Positions 49,876 to 59,360 of a stretch of DNA of 64,000 nt are shown here, one piece after another; positions within the stretch are counted from its first letter, which is position 1; each line of letters begins with the position of its first letter. The DNA lies in NCBI RefSeq assembly GCF_000613865.1, contig NZ_BAJU01000002.1:62001-126000 (forward strand), written 5' to 3'. The stretch comes from Acetobacter okinawensis JCM 25146. Its GTDB lineage: Bacteria > Pseudomonadota > Alphaproteobacteria > Acetobacterales > Acetobacteraceae. Position numbers and translations under genes: made by a program. The notes below the pieces were generated by a model that searched no databases, was not told where the DNA came from, and worked only from the letters and a program-made list of their open reading frames with translations.

Positions 49876-50082
49876 ATGGCAACAGGCACCGTAAAATGGT
49901 TTAATTCGACCAAGGGTTTCGGTTTTATCCAGCCTGAGGATGGTGCGCAGGACGTGTTCGTTCACATTTCTGCTCTTGAACGTGCAGGCATGGCTTCGCT
50001 TAGCGAAGGGCAGCAGGTTTCTTACGAAATCGAAGCAGGCCGTAACGGCAAAAAGTCCGCTGTCAATCTCAAGGCAGTTTAA
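49876..50082 (+). CDS. Cold-shock protein CspA family
   Basis: A 68-residue single CSD protein: [23 protein letters not shown] (RNP1 KGFGFI) and DVFVHISAL (RNP2 VFVHI) are intact. It binds single-stranded RNA or DNA as a chaperone. AAAGGAGCC precedes ATG 49876. A leader hairpin and a strong terminator flank it, so it is a single-gene unit. Confidence 0.96.
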   Translation: MATGTVKWFNSTKGFGFIQPEDGAQDVFVHISALERAGMASLSEGQQVSYEIEAGRNGKKSAVNLKAV

Positions 50083-50109
50083 GACCAGACTGGCAGAAAT
50101 GCTGTCTGA

Positions 50110-50135
50110 AGCCGCCTCTCGGGGCGGCTTTTTTT
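50110..50135 (+). terminator. Rho-independent terminator of the cold-shock gene
   Basis: AGCCGCC and GGCGGCT form the stem, followed by a run of seven T. Confidence 0.88.
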
Positions 50136-50161
50136 ATGTCCGGGTTTGTGTGCTTGAAGAC

Positions 50162-51361
50162 TCAGGGCGTGGTTGGGGTGCGTTTGAGCATGTAGCTTAT
50201 GGTGGCCCCGAGCAGGCAGCAGCCTGCACTGCTCAGGAACATGGCGCGGTAGCCAGAGAGTTCAATAATGGGTCCAAGTGTAAAGCCAGAACAGGCGACG
50301 GCCAGATCCAGAAAAACGGAATAGGCACTTAACGCTGCACCACGATTGTATGGTCCAGCCCGGTCGACCGCCAGAACTCCCAATGCAGGAAAAAGTAACG
50401 AAAAACCAGCGCCAGTTAAGGCCGCTCCCAACAGGGCGCATGCGTGTGATGGGAAGGTGCCGATAATCATCAGCCCCAGAGCCTCGACCAGCAGGGAGAC
50501 AATGGCCACAAATACGCCGCCGCGCTGTTTGATCTGCCTAGCAAAGAAAAAGCGGATGCACACAAACACCATGCCAAATACCGCCAGTGCGGTAGCGGCT
50601 CCGTCCCAGTGATGCACGGCATAATAAAGAGCCAGAAAAGACGAAATGGCGGCAAATCCGATGGAGCCCGCAGCCAGAGCTGATCCGTGCCATACTACCA
50701 GATGCAGGGCCTTGCGGAAGGAGATGGGGGCTTGCGTGGCAGCATGGGGTTTGGGGCCTTGATAAAAACCAATAAGAGCAAGCCCAACTAGGGGGAGGAC
50801 TATGGAGAGTGCCCCAATGGCAACAAGCCCGCCGTAAGGTGGCGGCAGAAGTGCCAGAGCCGCACCAATTGGCGCCCCCAGTGCAATGCCCCCGTAAGAG
50901 CATATGCCGTTCCACGAGATGGCAAGCGCAGTGTTTTCTGCGCCAGCGCGGTGGATGTTCCAGATGATAACACCTGTGGAGGTCCAGCTTTCCGCCCAGC
51001 CCAGAAAAAGGCGGCTGAGCAGCATAACTGCTAAGGATATGGCGGGGGCATTATGGAGCGTTGCGGACCAGCCGAGCAGCAGCCCTGAACAGACGCAGGC
51101 GGCCAGCCCCCCGACAACTACGGGTTTGGGACCAAGCTTGTCTATGAGCCGCCCGGCAGAGGAACGGGAGGCAAATGTGGCTGCATACTGCAAGGCAAAG
51201 GTTAGCCCGGCCAGTGTTGTGCTGTACCCCAGTGTGGTGTGCACAAAAATGGTCAGAACGGCATTCGGCAGGCCAATAACAATATAGACAAGCAGATTGA
51301 ACAGAACGACGGTAAGAACCCTTTGTAGCGGGCTAGGGGTTGATGTCTGGATTATGGCCAT
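50162..51361 (-). CDS. MFS transporter
   Basis: A 399-residue major-facilitator protein with twelve hydrophobic helices. The loop-2 motif RSSAGRLIDKLGPKP (G-x-x-x-D-R/K) lies near 67-80, matching the sugar/drug-exporter types such as YhhS. It is divergent from the NemR-like regulator, and a TAGAC...GTCTA palindrome sits between the two starts, so control by that regulator is likely. Substrate unknown; export of an electrophile or organic acid would fit the setting. Confidence 0.87.
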   Translation of the reverse strand: MAIIQTSTPSPLQRVLTVVLFNLLVYIVIGLPNAVLTIFVHTTLGYSTTLAGLTFALQYAATFASRSSAGRLIDKLGPKPVVVGGLAACVCSGLLLGWSATLHNAPAISLAVMLLSRLFLGWAESWTSTGVIIWNIHRAGAENTALAISWNGICSYGGIALGAPIGAALALLPPPYGGLVAIGALSIVLPLVGLALIGFYQGPKPHAATQAPISFRKALHLVVWHGSALAAGSIGFAAISSFLALYYAVHHWDGAATALAVFGMVFVCIRFFFARQIKQRGGVFVAIVSLLVEALGLMIIGTFPSHACALLGAALTGAGFSLLFPALGVLAVDRAGPYNRGAALSAYSVFLDLAVACSGFTLGPIIELSGYRAMFLSSAGCCLLGATISYMLKRTPTTP

Positions 51362-51449
51362 GATGCAATTGGAACAGATTTCCGGCCTTTTGCCAGTCAG
51401 TGCAATGCGATGGCTGCAATGAGAGAAAGGGCAGTGGTAGCTATAAATA

Positions 51450-51465
51450 TAGACCGATCAGTCTA
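51450..51465. promoter_or_regulatory. Palindromic operator in the MFS/TetR divergent promoter
   Basis: TAGACCGATCAGTCTA has perfect outer arms TAGAC/GTCTA. It lies 7 bases upstream of a TTGACT (51472-51477) and TATTCA (51495-51500) promoter pair with a 17-base spacer reading toward the regulator. Confidence 0.72.
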
Positions 51466-51506
51466 GTTGTATTGACTGTTTTTAGTGGATACTCTATTCA
51501 ATACGC

Positions 51507-52100
51507 ATGAGTGTTGAAGAAAAGCATAATGCAGCCAGAAAGCGTATTGTGGAAGCTGCACGTTCTATTGTTGGAGAGCGTGGGTTTTCTGCAGTAGGTA
51601 TTTCCCAGATACTGGAAGTGGCAAGCATTCCCAAAGGATCATTCTACCATTATTTTGATTCCAAGGAAGCGTTTGGCGAGGAACTTCTGCGGATATACAT
51701 GGCTGATTATCTGCAAAAAATGGATGCACTCTTCTCGCCAGATGCAGGGAATGCGGCGGACCAGCTGTTTGCGTATTTCCGTTTCTGGCAGGAAACCCAT
51801 GTGGATGGCAAAACAGGCGATAAATGTCTGATTGTCAAACTGGCTGCCGAGGTTTCTGATTTATCCGAGCGTATGCGCAGAATTCTGGATTCCGGTACGG
51901 CTCAGGCTATCGATCGTATTGCCAGCACAATTGCCAAGGGGCAGCAGGAGGGATCGGTGCGACGTGGCTTGGAACCACAGGTTCTGGCGGGTGCTCTGTA
52001 CCAGTTGTGGCTGGGAGCGACCTTGATGGTCAAAATTACCCATCGCTCGCAACCGTTTGAAAAAACCTTGCGGGCTTCGGAGCAGCTGCTTCTCCCCTAA
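51507..52100 (+). CDS. TetR-family regulator, NemR-like
   Basis: A 197-residue repressor. The HTH lies at about residues 25-52 (GFSAVGISQILEVASIPKGSFYHYF). The ligand domain contains GDKCLIVKLAAEVSDLSERMR; its Cys107 is the only cysteine of the protein and falls where NemR carries its redox-active Cys106. NemR senses quinones, aldehydes and hypochlorous acid. I infer an electrophile-sensing repressor that controls itself, the MFS gene and the aldehyde dehydrogenase gene through the TAGAC...GTCTA sites. The predicted -10 box is only six bases before the ATG, so the mRNA may be leaderless. Confidence 0.85.
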   Translation: MSVEEKHNAARKRIVEAARSIVGERGFSAVGISQILEVASIPKGSFYHYFDSKEAFGEELLRIYMADYLQKMDALFSPDAGNAADQLFAYFRFWQETHVDGKTGDKCLIVKLAAEVSDLSERMRRILDSGTAQAIDRIASTIAKGQQEGSVRRGLEPQVLAGALYQLWLGATLMVKITHRSQPFEKTLRASEQLLLP

Positions 52101-52207
52101 TCTGGATGGCAGATCTGCGTTAATTGGGACCTAAACGGTCTTAATTAAAAAATCTTTTGTTTACATGTGGTTATACAATAATGGTGGCTGAACTGAGAGA
52201 AATCTCA

Positions 52208-52221
52208 AGACGATCGGTCTA
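52208..52221. promoter_or_regulatory. Second palindromic operator, before the aldehyde dehydrogenase promoter
   Basis: AGACGATCGGTCTA resembles the operator at 51450-51465; adding one C after AGAC would make the perfect palindrome AGACCGATCGGTCT, consistent with the window's missing-base pattern. It lies ten bases before a -35 box. Confidence 0.62.
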
Positions 52222-52230
52222 TTTTTTGCG

Positions 52231-52259
52231 TTGACCTTATCTATATCTACACATATACA
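52231..52259 (+). promoter_or_regulatory. Sigma-70-type promoter of the aldehyde dehydrogenase gene
   Basis: TTGACC (52231-52236), a 17-base spacer and TATACA (52254-52259) lie directly downstream of the second operator. Transcription would start near 52266. Confidence 0.55.
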
Positions 52260-52532
52260 GACAGCGTGCGCTGCACAAAAAAGCGAACCATGGCGTGGCA
52301 GCATTCCGGTCCATGGTTTGGCCCATAAGGTTTTGTGCACAGAGGTGACCGACCGCATTGTGCTGGCGGCGGACAGAAGGGGCAGGTGGGAACCAGAGCT
52401 TTCGGTTTGCCCCAAAAAGAGTTGACTGGTCTATTTATTTTTATCCCGAGGTCATACACGGCCTGGAAACGGGACGTCAGGCGGAATGCGTTCGTTTTCG
52501 CCTTGGCGATGCTATCATATTTGTGAGGTAAA
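52260..52532 (+). other. Long untranslated leader of the aldehyde dehydrogenase gene
   Basis: About 270 bases between the predicted promoter and ATG 52533. It contains a 12-codon frame starting at ATG 52290 (MAWQHSGPWFGP) and short coding-like pieces, but no convincing gene. A leader RNA or an undetected small gene is possible. Confidence 0.35.
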
Positions 52533-53922
52533 ATGGCCTACGCGACAACAAACCCCTATACAGGCGAAGTTCTTGCAACTTTCCCCGATGCTACGGACGC
52601 AGAAGTCCAGACCGCGCTGACACAGGCCCATGAGGCTTATGAAAGCTGGCGCGAAACATCCTTTGCAGAACGTGCGCGGATCATGAATGCCGCTGCCGCC
52701 ATTTTGCGTAGGGATGTAGATAAATACGCCCTGCTCGGTACGCTGGAAATGGGTAAACTGTTTGAGGAATCCAAGAAAGAAGTCATTCTTTCTGCCGAAA
52801 TTTTTGAATATTACGCAAAATTTGCGGAAGAACTTCTCAAGCCTGAATCCCTACCCGTTGCGCATCCATCGGAAGGCAAGGCAACGCTGGTGCACGAACC
52901 TCTGGGTATTGTGCTGGCCATTGAGCCGTGGAACTTCCCATTCTATCAGGTTGTCCGCATTATTGCGCCCCAGCTTTCTGCCGGGAATGCCGTGCTGCTC
53001 AAGCATGCATCCAACCTGCGCAATGTGCCGCTGCCTGTCAGACCCTGATGGAAGAAGCTGGGCTGCCTAAGGGGCTGTTCCGCAACCTGTACGCCGCGCG
53101 CCCTCATACAGCCATGATCCTGAATGACCCCCGCGTTTGCGGTGTGGCGCTGACGGGTTCCGAAGGTGCAGGTGTTATTATTGCAGGCACAGCTGGTAAA
53201 GCGCTTAAAAAGGCCACCATGGAACTGGGTGGGGCGGATGCTTTTATCGTTCTGGACGATGCAGACGTAGAAAAAGCGGCAAAATGGGCCGTTATTGGCC
53301 GCCATTGGAATGCCGGGCAGGTTTGTGTTTCTGCCAAGCGTCTGATTGTGCTGATGCCGTGTATGACCGCTTTGTGGAACTGTACAAAAAAGGCGTGGCA
53401 GAGCTTAAGGCAGGGGACCCGATGGACCCGTCCACGACGCTCGCACCTCTTTCTTCCCAGGCAGCCAAGGACGACCTGCACGATCAGGTAACACGGGCCA
53501 TGGGGCATGGTGCGAAGGTGGAAGTCATTGGCGCCCCTGTTCCGGGCAAAGGCGCATTTTTCCAGCCGTTGCTGATGACCGGTCTGGATGAAAATAATGA
53601 GGCCCGGCATTGGGAATTCTTTGGCCCGGTAACGCAGCTTTACCGTGCAAAGGATGAAAATGACGCAGTGCGTATTGCCAATGATTCACCCTATGGTCTG
53701 GGTGGTTCTGTCTTTACGCGGGACGAGGCACGCGGTGCGCGTGTAGCTGCGCGGATCCGTACGGGTATGGTGTTTATCAACCATCCTCTGGTGCCAAAGG
53801 CTGATCTGCCATTTGGCGGTATTGCCCGCTCTGGTTATGGCCGTGAACTGATTGGCTTGGGGATCAAGGAGTTTGTGAACCACAAGCTGATCAATACGGT
53901 TGATATTGACGCTCCGTTCTGA
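52533..53922 (+). CDS. NAD(P)-dependent aldehyde dehydrogenase, succinate-semialdehyde type (two frameshifts in this sequence)
   Basis: After repair this is about 463 residues, normal for the short (Sad/GabD-like) branch. EPWNFPFYQVVR binds the cofactor, ELGGADAFIVLDDAD carries the catalytic Glu and WNAGQVCVSAKR the catalytic Cys; the C-terminal PFGGIARSGYGRELIGLGIKEF is a family mark. It oxidises small aldehydes or semialdehydes to acids. Breaks are near 53019 (C, CC expected) and 53350 (G, GG expected). TGAGGT precedes ATG 52533. A NemR-like operator and promoter lie about 270-320 bases upstream. Confidence 0.85.
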
Positions 53923-53931
53923 GCGGAACAT

Positions 53932-53963
53932 CCCGGTGGGCACTTATGTCCACCGGTATTTTT
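53932..53963 (+). terminator. Terminator of the aldehyde dehydrogenase gene
   Basis: CCGGTGG and CCACCGG form the stem around a ten-base loop, followed by TATTTTT. Confidence 0.7.
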
Positions 53964-54109
53964 AAAATATACTGAATACAATGAATACTTTGTTATGAGA
54001 GTATTCGCAAAAATCCCTGCTTCAAAAAAATTCTGGCACGTTTTCTTACGCAAAGTCTGCTTTGTCAGGTCTCCATTGTGCATGTTTTTAAAAGAGGTTT
54101 GTAAAACCG

Positions 54110-55402
54110 ATGTCATCCAGGTCTGAAATTCTTATTGTCGGCGGTGGTGTGGCCGGTCTGGCTCTTGCAACACGTCTTGGCAAAACACTGGGCAGGCAGG
54201 GCAAGGCTCGTATTACGCTGGTGGACAAGAGTTTCTGCCATGTATGGAAGCCGATGCTGCATTGCTTTGCCGCTGGCACGGTCATGAATGAAAATGATCG
54301 TATCAGTTTCATGTCTCAGGCCAGTGGCAACCACTTTGAATTCTGGCCTGGTGAGGTGGTATCCCTTGATCGGGAAAAAAGACAAGTAACACTTAGCCCT
54401 TTTCATGCATCTGATGGCACGCCGGTGCTGGAAAGCCGGACATTGACGTATGACGCCGTAGTGCTGGCTGTAGGCAGCTGCGCCAATGACTTTGGCACTC
54501 CCGGTGTTAAGGAAAACTGCCTGTTTATTGATAATCTTGTGGAAGCAAATGCATTTAACGAGAAGTTTCGTATGGAGCTGCTCAAGGCATTTGCCAATAC
54601 ATCCCAGTTGGACATAGCCATTGTTGGGGGAGGCGCTACCGGCACCCAGCTTGCAGCTGAACTCCATAAGTCGCTTGAAATTGTGGACCCGGTCAGCTTG
54701 CATGCTTTTGGCAAGGAACCACCCAAGCTCAGTATTACTCTGCTTCAGTCTGGTGCACGTATTCTGCCTGCTTTCCCCGAATCTGTTTCTGCTGCGGCGC
54801 AGCAGGAACTGGAGCGGATTGGGGTTAAGGTGCGCACATCAGCCAGAGTGGCGGGGGCTGACCAGAGCGGGTTTATTCTCAAGGATGGCACGCATGTGCC
54901 CGCAGCGCTGCGGGTATGGGCTGCGGGCGTTAAGGCGCCGGAGGTGACACAGGCGTATGGTGGGCTCTCGCTCAATCGCTCGGGGCAGATACAGGTTAAG
55001 CCCAACCTGTGTTCCGTTGATGATAACCGGATATTTGCAATGGGAGACTGCTCTTTTATTGTAGATGACCCATTGCCTGCAACGGCGCAGGTAGCGCGCC
55101 AGCAGGCTATTCACCTTGCAAAGCATTTGCCCGCATGGATTGAGCACGCGCAGGAGGTGCCGTCCTGTATTTTCCAGAACAAGGGCGCTATTGTTGCTTT
55201 AGGTAATTATAATGGCTGGGCGGCGCTGCCCGGTGGGCGGGTGCTGGGTGGTGGCTTTATGCGAGGGCTGTCTGCCAGAATTGGTCACATTATGCTGTAT
55301 AGAAAACATCAGGTTGAATTGTATGGTCTTCTGCGCGGGCTTGCGTCCATTTTTGCAGACCGGATCGAAACATTTATTCGCCCCCCTGTCCGACTGGATT
55401 AA
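54110..55402 (+). CDS. ndh: Type II NADH dehydrogenase (NDH-2)
   Basis: A 430-residue flavoprotein that passes electrons from NADH to ubiquinone without pumping protons. The FAD motif ILIVGGGVAGLALATRLG is at the N-terminus, and the NADH motif IAIVGGGATGTQLAAELH near residue 165. FAMGDCSFI is the second FAD contact. A C-terminal region with hydrophobic and basic residues may anchor it to the membrane. AAAGAGG lies upstream of ATG 54110. Frame intact. Confidence 0.9.
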   Translation: MSSRSEILIVGGGVAGLALATRLGKTLGRQGKARITLVDKSFCHVWKPMLHCFAAGTVMNENDRISFMSQASGNHFEFWPGEVVSLDREKRQVTLSPFHASDGTPVLESRTLTYDAVVLAVGSCANDFGTPGVKENCLFIDNLVEANAFNEKFRMELLKAFANTSQLDIAIVGGGATGTQLAAELHKSLEIVDPVSLHAFGKEPPKLSITLLQSGARILPAFPESVSAAAQQELERIGVKVRTSARVAGADQSGFILKDGTHVPAALRVWAAGVKAPEVTQAYGGLSLNRSGQIQVKPNLCSVDDNRIFAMGDCSFIVDDPLPATAQVARQQAIHLAKHLPAWIEHAQEVPSCIFQNKGAIVALGNYNGWAALPGGRVLGGGFMRGLSARIGHIMLYRKHQVELYGLLRGLASIFADRIETFIRPPVRLD

Positions 55403-55448
55403 TTTCGGAACCGGTGGGCGCTTGAGGTTCTGACAAACTCTCTCGCGC

Positions 55449-57316
55449 TCAGTTTTGGAAGGGGTAGTAACGGAATGTCACAAAAACCGTGTTTCCGTTT
55501 GCCGTGGGGCGGGAAACATTGCCTCCATCATCTACCCCGTGGAAAGCGAATTTGCGAACGTAGGTGTATTGCACGCCGGTCATGACACTGCCGTAACGCC
55601 CATCCAGCAGGTGCCACCATCCCCCCATTGTGTAGGAGGCCAGAGACTGGGTCTGGGCGTTGCATGTTCCCAGCATGACCGAGCAGCCTGAAAGTTTGGC
55701 ATTGGGTGAACCATAGCCGTAGTAATTGCCATCCGCTCCCTCATAAACGCTCCGGTGGGCTGCTTCTACGCCGCCATAAGCGTAGAGCAGGAGGTTGTCG
55801 GTGGGGTGGCCTATCAGCCCGAGTGATCCAATAATTTCGTGCAGGGGGGCTGGTGCGCCAGTACTGCTTAGGGTCATGTCTGGTAGCTGGCCCGGGCCAT
55901 ACCGACCGATACCTTTGCCTGCCAGAACATCCCCCACAAGCTGCATTTTGCCCCCCAGCAGCGGTACGGCCATGGAGCCACCGACACCCCCGCCAAAGAC
56001 GACATGGGAGTGCGCCTGACCACCCACGCCCCCATTGCTTCCCCCTGTGACGACAATGGTCCTGAACCGCCGGGCCAGACCATACAGTTCGTAATGTCCG
56101 ACAGAGGTATCGACAGCACCTTTGAGCACAATATCAGGTGCGGCATCTAGACTGTAATGGGCCTCAGGGTCGAGCATCCCTGTGCCTGTACTGTTATAGA
56201 TGACGTGTGGCCCTGTGGTTTGTCCCATGGCGGGAGGAATGTTGCCGCCTGAATCCAGAGTTGAGTCATCAAACCCAAGAGTGGCCTGTGGTGTTTCTAC
56301 CGACAGGCCAAGCCACCACTTGCGATGAAAGTCTTTGATAAACCGTACCTGCGGCACCCGGGTAAAGGTCACGCCTGGGATAAGGTTGCTATCTACAACA
56401 GGTGGGAGTTGTTCATGCCTGCGCAGTAGGGTGCTGGTGTAGCCGGTGGTCAGGCTCCATGCCTGACCTGCCAGAAAGTGCAGCCCAAGGTCACGGTCAT
56501 CTGCCGCTAGATAGGCCTGTCGCATTCTGGGTACGTAGCTGTTGGTCTGCACGGCGTTGGAGTTGCTGCCAGAGCCACCAAAGTCGCTTTCTACATAGCT
56601 TCAACGGTTACGCCTTTTGCCGGTTTCCCCTCTATCAGCAGGCTGAAGCGGCTGAGCTGGGCAGTCGGGCGGTATTCCGATGCATGGGCATTGGGGTTGC
56701 CGGAATACGGGAATGCCCCCCACGGGGTGGCGGGGCCAGCGGTCAGGTTCTTGTCGCGGTAGATGTTGGACATGTCCACAAACCCACCAAGCTTTACCGA
56801 GACCGAACCAATTTTAAAAATTGGGGGCAGGCTGTCCACTTCCGTCTGGGTGAGTGCTGTGGGACTGGAAGAGGACAGATTGATGCTTTTGACGTTTTGC
56901 TGGTCTTGAGCCACATCCACGGGAGCCGGATCGACCGAAAAAGGTGCGACAGGCTGGTCGTTAATGCGGACTGGCCCCGCCAGTTCCCCGCTCTGCGGGC
57001 TGCTGGTGCGGAGGGGTGCGCGTTCCTGAGAGCTGGCGGATGACTGGGCTACTGTGCCATATCTGTTCGCCCGCCCTTGCGGCTGCCCGCCATGCTGGTG
57101 GTTGAGGGGAGTGTGGGAGCGTTGCTGGTTTTTTTGCAGGTCTTTGACCTGTGCTTGCAGTTGCAGAACCATGCTGCGTAGTTGTGCAATCTCGGTGCTA
57201 CTATCTGCTTGTGCGAGGTGGGGTGTGCAGAGCAGGCTGCCTATGGCGCAGGTCAGCATGTAGCGCCAAGGTTGAGACTGTTGTCTGTATGGAAAAACTG
57301 TTTTCACCCGGCCCAT
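55449..57316 (-). CDS. DcaP-like trimeric outer-membrane porin (one frameshift in this sequence)
   Basis: After repair this is about 622 residues. A signal peptide (WRYMLTCAIGSLLCTPHLAQA) is followed by a short coiled coil (TEIAQLRSMVLQLQAQVKDLQKNQQ), a Pro/Ser/Gln-rich linker, and a beta-barrel region beginning FKIGSVSVKLGGFVDM and ending VTFRYYPFQN. That order is the DcaP porin plan, where the coiled coil trimerises the barrel for uptake of organic anions. The break is near 56594-56596, where one more base restores VTVEAYVES. The start is ATG 57316 or, less likely, 57259. Confidence 0.72.
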
Positions 57317-57478
57317 CCTCGTGTGCCGGTCATGTGCGCATGTGTTGTCAGCGCCTTGCCGGTAACGAAGCAGTGATTTAACGGGTATTGCTCCAGTGTA
57401 GATATGCCAATTTGATGACCCATCCATACAGAGGCGGGCATTGGTGTGTGTAATCTGTGGTGGTTGTTCTGTGCTGGC

Positions 57479-58183
57479 TTATGAGACCTGCAATATCTGA
57501 GGGGTGAGTTGGATCTGCCGGTGATTGATTTTTTTAATGTAGTTATGTGTCTCCAGATATTTGAAGACCCTGCTGGTTGTTTCAAATGTCATGCCCAGAT
57601 AATCAGCAATATCCTTGCGGCTCATGACCAGTGTGAGCACCTGCGTGGTCGGGTTGTAGTATTCCGGACGTTTGCTGTAATCGAGTAAAAAGCCGATCAG
57701 CTTGTGTGTGGCTGTCGGGCAGGACATGAGAATAATGTGGTTTTTTGCAGCCATAAGGGAGGCTGATTTCTGCTGGAGCAGCAGGTCCATAATGCGTGGA
57801 TAATCCTGTGCCAGGGATTGCACGGTGCTTCGGCGCAGGCGTTTGAGATGTACGTCCACAAGGGTGGTGGCCGACCATGCGTAAACATCGTTTTCAACAA
57901 TACCCAAAAACCTGCCCGGCCATAAAAAATCAAGCACCAGATTGCGACCGTCTTCAAGCTGGCAATCAATGCGTAGTGCGCCTGACTGAAGGAAATAAAT
58001 AAAATCTGCCGGTTCCCCTTGCCGAAATATCACGCTTTTTGCGGGCTTTCGGATCGTGGTGCAGATACGGTCAAGCACCGAGAGAATATCCGGTGCCAAA
58101 ACACCAGAGGTCTGTGTGCCAGATGCTCCAGAGCAGCTCTGACGGTGATGAGGGAAAGTGTGCGGCACGTTATGGAGTGTCAT
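57479..58183 (-). CDS. Crp/Fnr-family transcriptional regulator
   Basis: A 234-residue regulator with a cyclic-nucleotide-binding-like beta-roll (VIFRQGEPADFIYFLQSGALRID, NLVLDFLWPGRFLGI) and a C-terminal winged helix MSRKDIADYLGMTFETTSRVFKYLE. The N-terminus lacks the cysteine set of oxygen-sensing Fnr, so it is not an obvious [4Fe-4S] sensor; the signal is unknown. I chose ATG 58183 (MTLHNVPH); the frame is open further upstream. It is transcribed toward the DcaP-like porin gene. Confidence 0.82.
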   Translation of the reverse strand: MTLHNVPHTFPHHRQSCSGASGTQTSGVLAPDILSVLDRICTTIRKPAKSVIFRQGEPADFIYFLQSGALRIDCQLEDGRNLVLDFLWPGRFLGIVENDVYAWSATTLVDVHLKRLRRSTVQSLAQDYPRIMDLLLQQKSASLMAAKNHIILMSCPTATHKLIGFLLDYSKRPEYYNPTTQVLTLVMSRKDIADYLGMTFETTSRVFKYLETHNYIKKINHRQIQLTPQILQVS

Positions 58184-58365
58184 GCATGGCAGCAGAATAT
58201 GCTGCAAATGGTCCTGTCCATAAGGTGTGCTCTCCCTGCTGGTAAACACTCACACCATGATGGCGGGGTGAAGTCGGCTTTATAAATAAACGAAACGGAA
58301 CCGTTTCACAATATCGCCAGAAATACCTTCAGGCAGGGGAGGGCGTGCGCACCAACCAGTCTGTT

Positions 58366-59001
58366 TTATGCAGTGCGGGAGAGGGTTTTTTCTTCCGTTA
58401 GGGCACGTTGTGTCAGGTATTTTTCGTTTTTGCGTAAGAAGAGGCCAGACCCGAGCAGTCCAACAACGGTCAGCACACCTATGGCCATGCCCGTGGGGCC
58501 GGAGACTTCCGATATTTTACGCCCAAGCAGGTAGGTGCCCATTGCGTATCCCCCTGCCCAGCATGTGCCCCCCAGCGCGTTGAACAGCATGAAGCGTTGC
58601 CAGTGCATGTTGCAAGCGCCGGCGAGCAGGGCCACAAAAACGCGCAGGACAGAAACAAATCGCCCCAAAAAAACAATGGCGCTGCCGTGGTGGCGGAACA
58701 GATACTGGCCAAGCACCAGCCTGTCCGATGTCAGGCCTATTTTTGCGCCATGCTTTTGCAACAGGGGCAGGCCAAAATGACGCCCGATCAGATAACCCAG
58801 ATTATCCCCGATAATTGCTCCTGCAATGGCGGCCAGAGCGACCCCCTGAATAGCCAGATGGTGGGTTTTGAGGCAGTAGAGCGATGCGGTGATGATACAG
58901 GTTTCAGCAGGAACGGGCAGGCCCATGCTTTCCATCAGAACAAGCAGGGTCACGATACCATAGCCGTAGTGCTGAAGCAGCGTATCCAGATGATGTAGCA
59001 G
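58366..59001 (-). CDS. Second DedA-family inner-membrane protein, start uncertain
   Basis: Carries MESMGLPVPAET, GAIIGDNLGYLIGRHFG and FLGRFVSVLRVFVALLAG, closely paralogous to the DedA protein at 18.3-19.0 kb. The first in-frame canonical start is GTG 58953, but homology to the paralogue continues upstream through LLHHLDTLLQHYGYG, so translation probably begins earlier. The only upstream candidate is CTG 59001, with AAGGA seven bases before it. Either a rare CTG start or a missing base that hides an ATG is needed. Role: membrane lipid or ion homeostasis, by family only. Confidence 0.78.
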   Translation of the reverse strand: MLHHLDTLLQHYGYGIVTLLVLMESMGLPVPAETCIITASLYCLKTHHLAIQGVALAAIAGAIIGDNLGYLIGRHFGLPLLQKHGAKIGLTSDRLVLGQYLFRHHGSAIVFLGRFVSVLRVFVALLAGACNMHWQRFMLFNALGGTCWAGGYAMGTYLLGRKISEVSGPTGMAIGVLTVVGLLGSGLFLRKNEKYLTQRALTEEKTLSRTA

Positions 59002-59360
59002 GGGAGCGTCCTTTCAGGTGTTTCCGTATTGCTGATGCAGCCAGAGTGTTCGTGGTGGAAAGGGTTTCTGTTGCATGGCTGCGTTTCCAGATGCTGGTAG
59101 GTTGTTGAAGGGGCTGGTGATGTGACCTGCATGAGTTTGTATAAGGTATGGTAGCTAATAGTTTAAAAATTAAAAACAAAAAATGTCAATAAATAGAAAA
59201 CAAACATATTCATATACTATTAACTATCGGAATAAAATCAGGAATAACATTTAAAAACCTATAATAACCGTTTTTTTAACGGTCCTTATATTTTTATATG
59301 TGCTTAGAATTAACATAAATTCATGGTCTGATTTAACTAAGCATATAAAGGAATGTGCGC
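59002..59360. other. AT-rich region before the autotransporter gene
   Basis: About 359 bases, very AT-rich between 59160 and 59350, with a small hairpin ACCGTT-TTTTT-AACGGT at 59267-59283. It should hold the autotransporter promoter. No gene. Confidence 0.5.
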
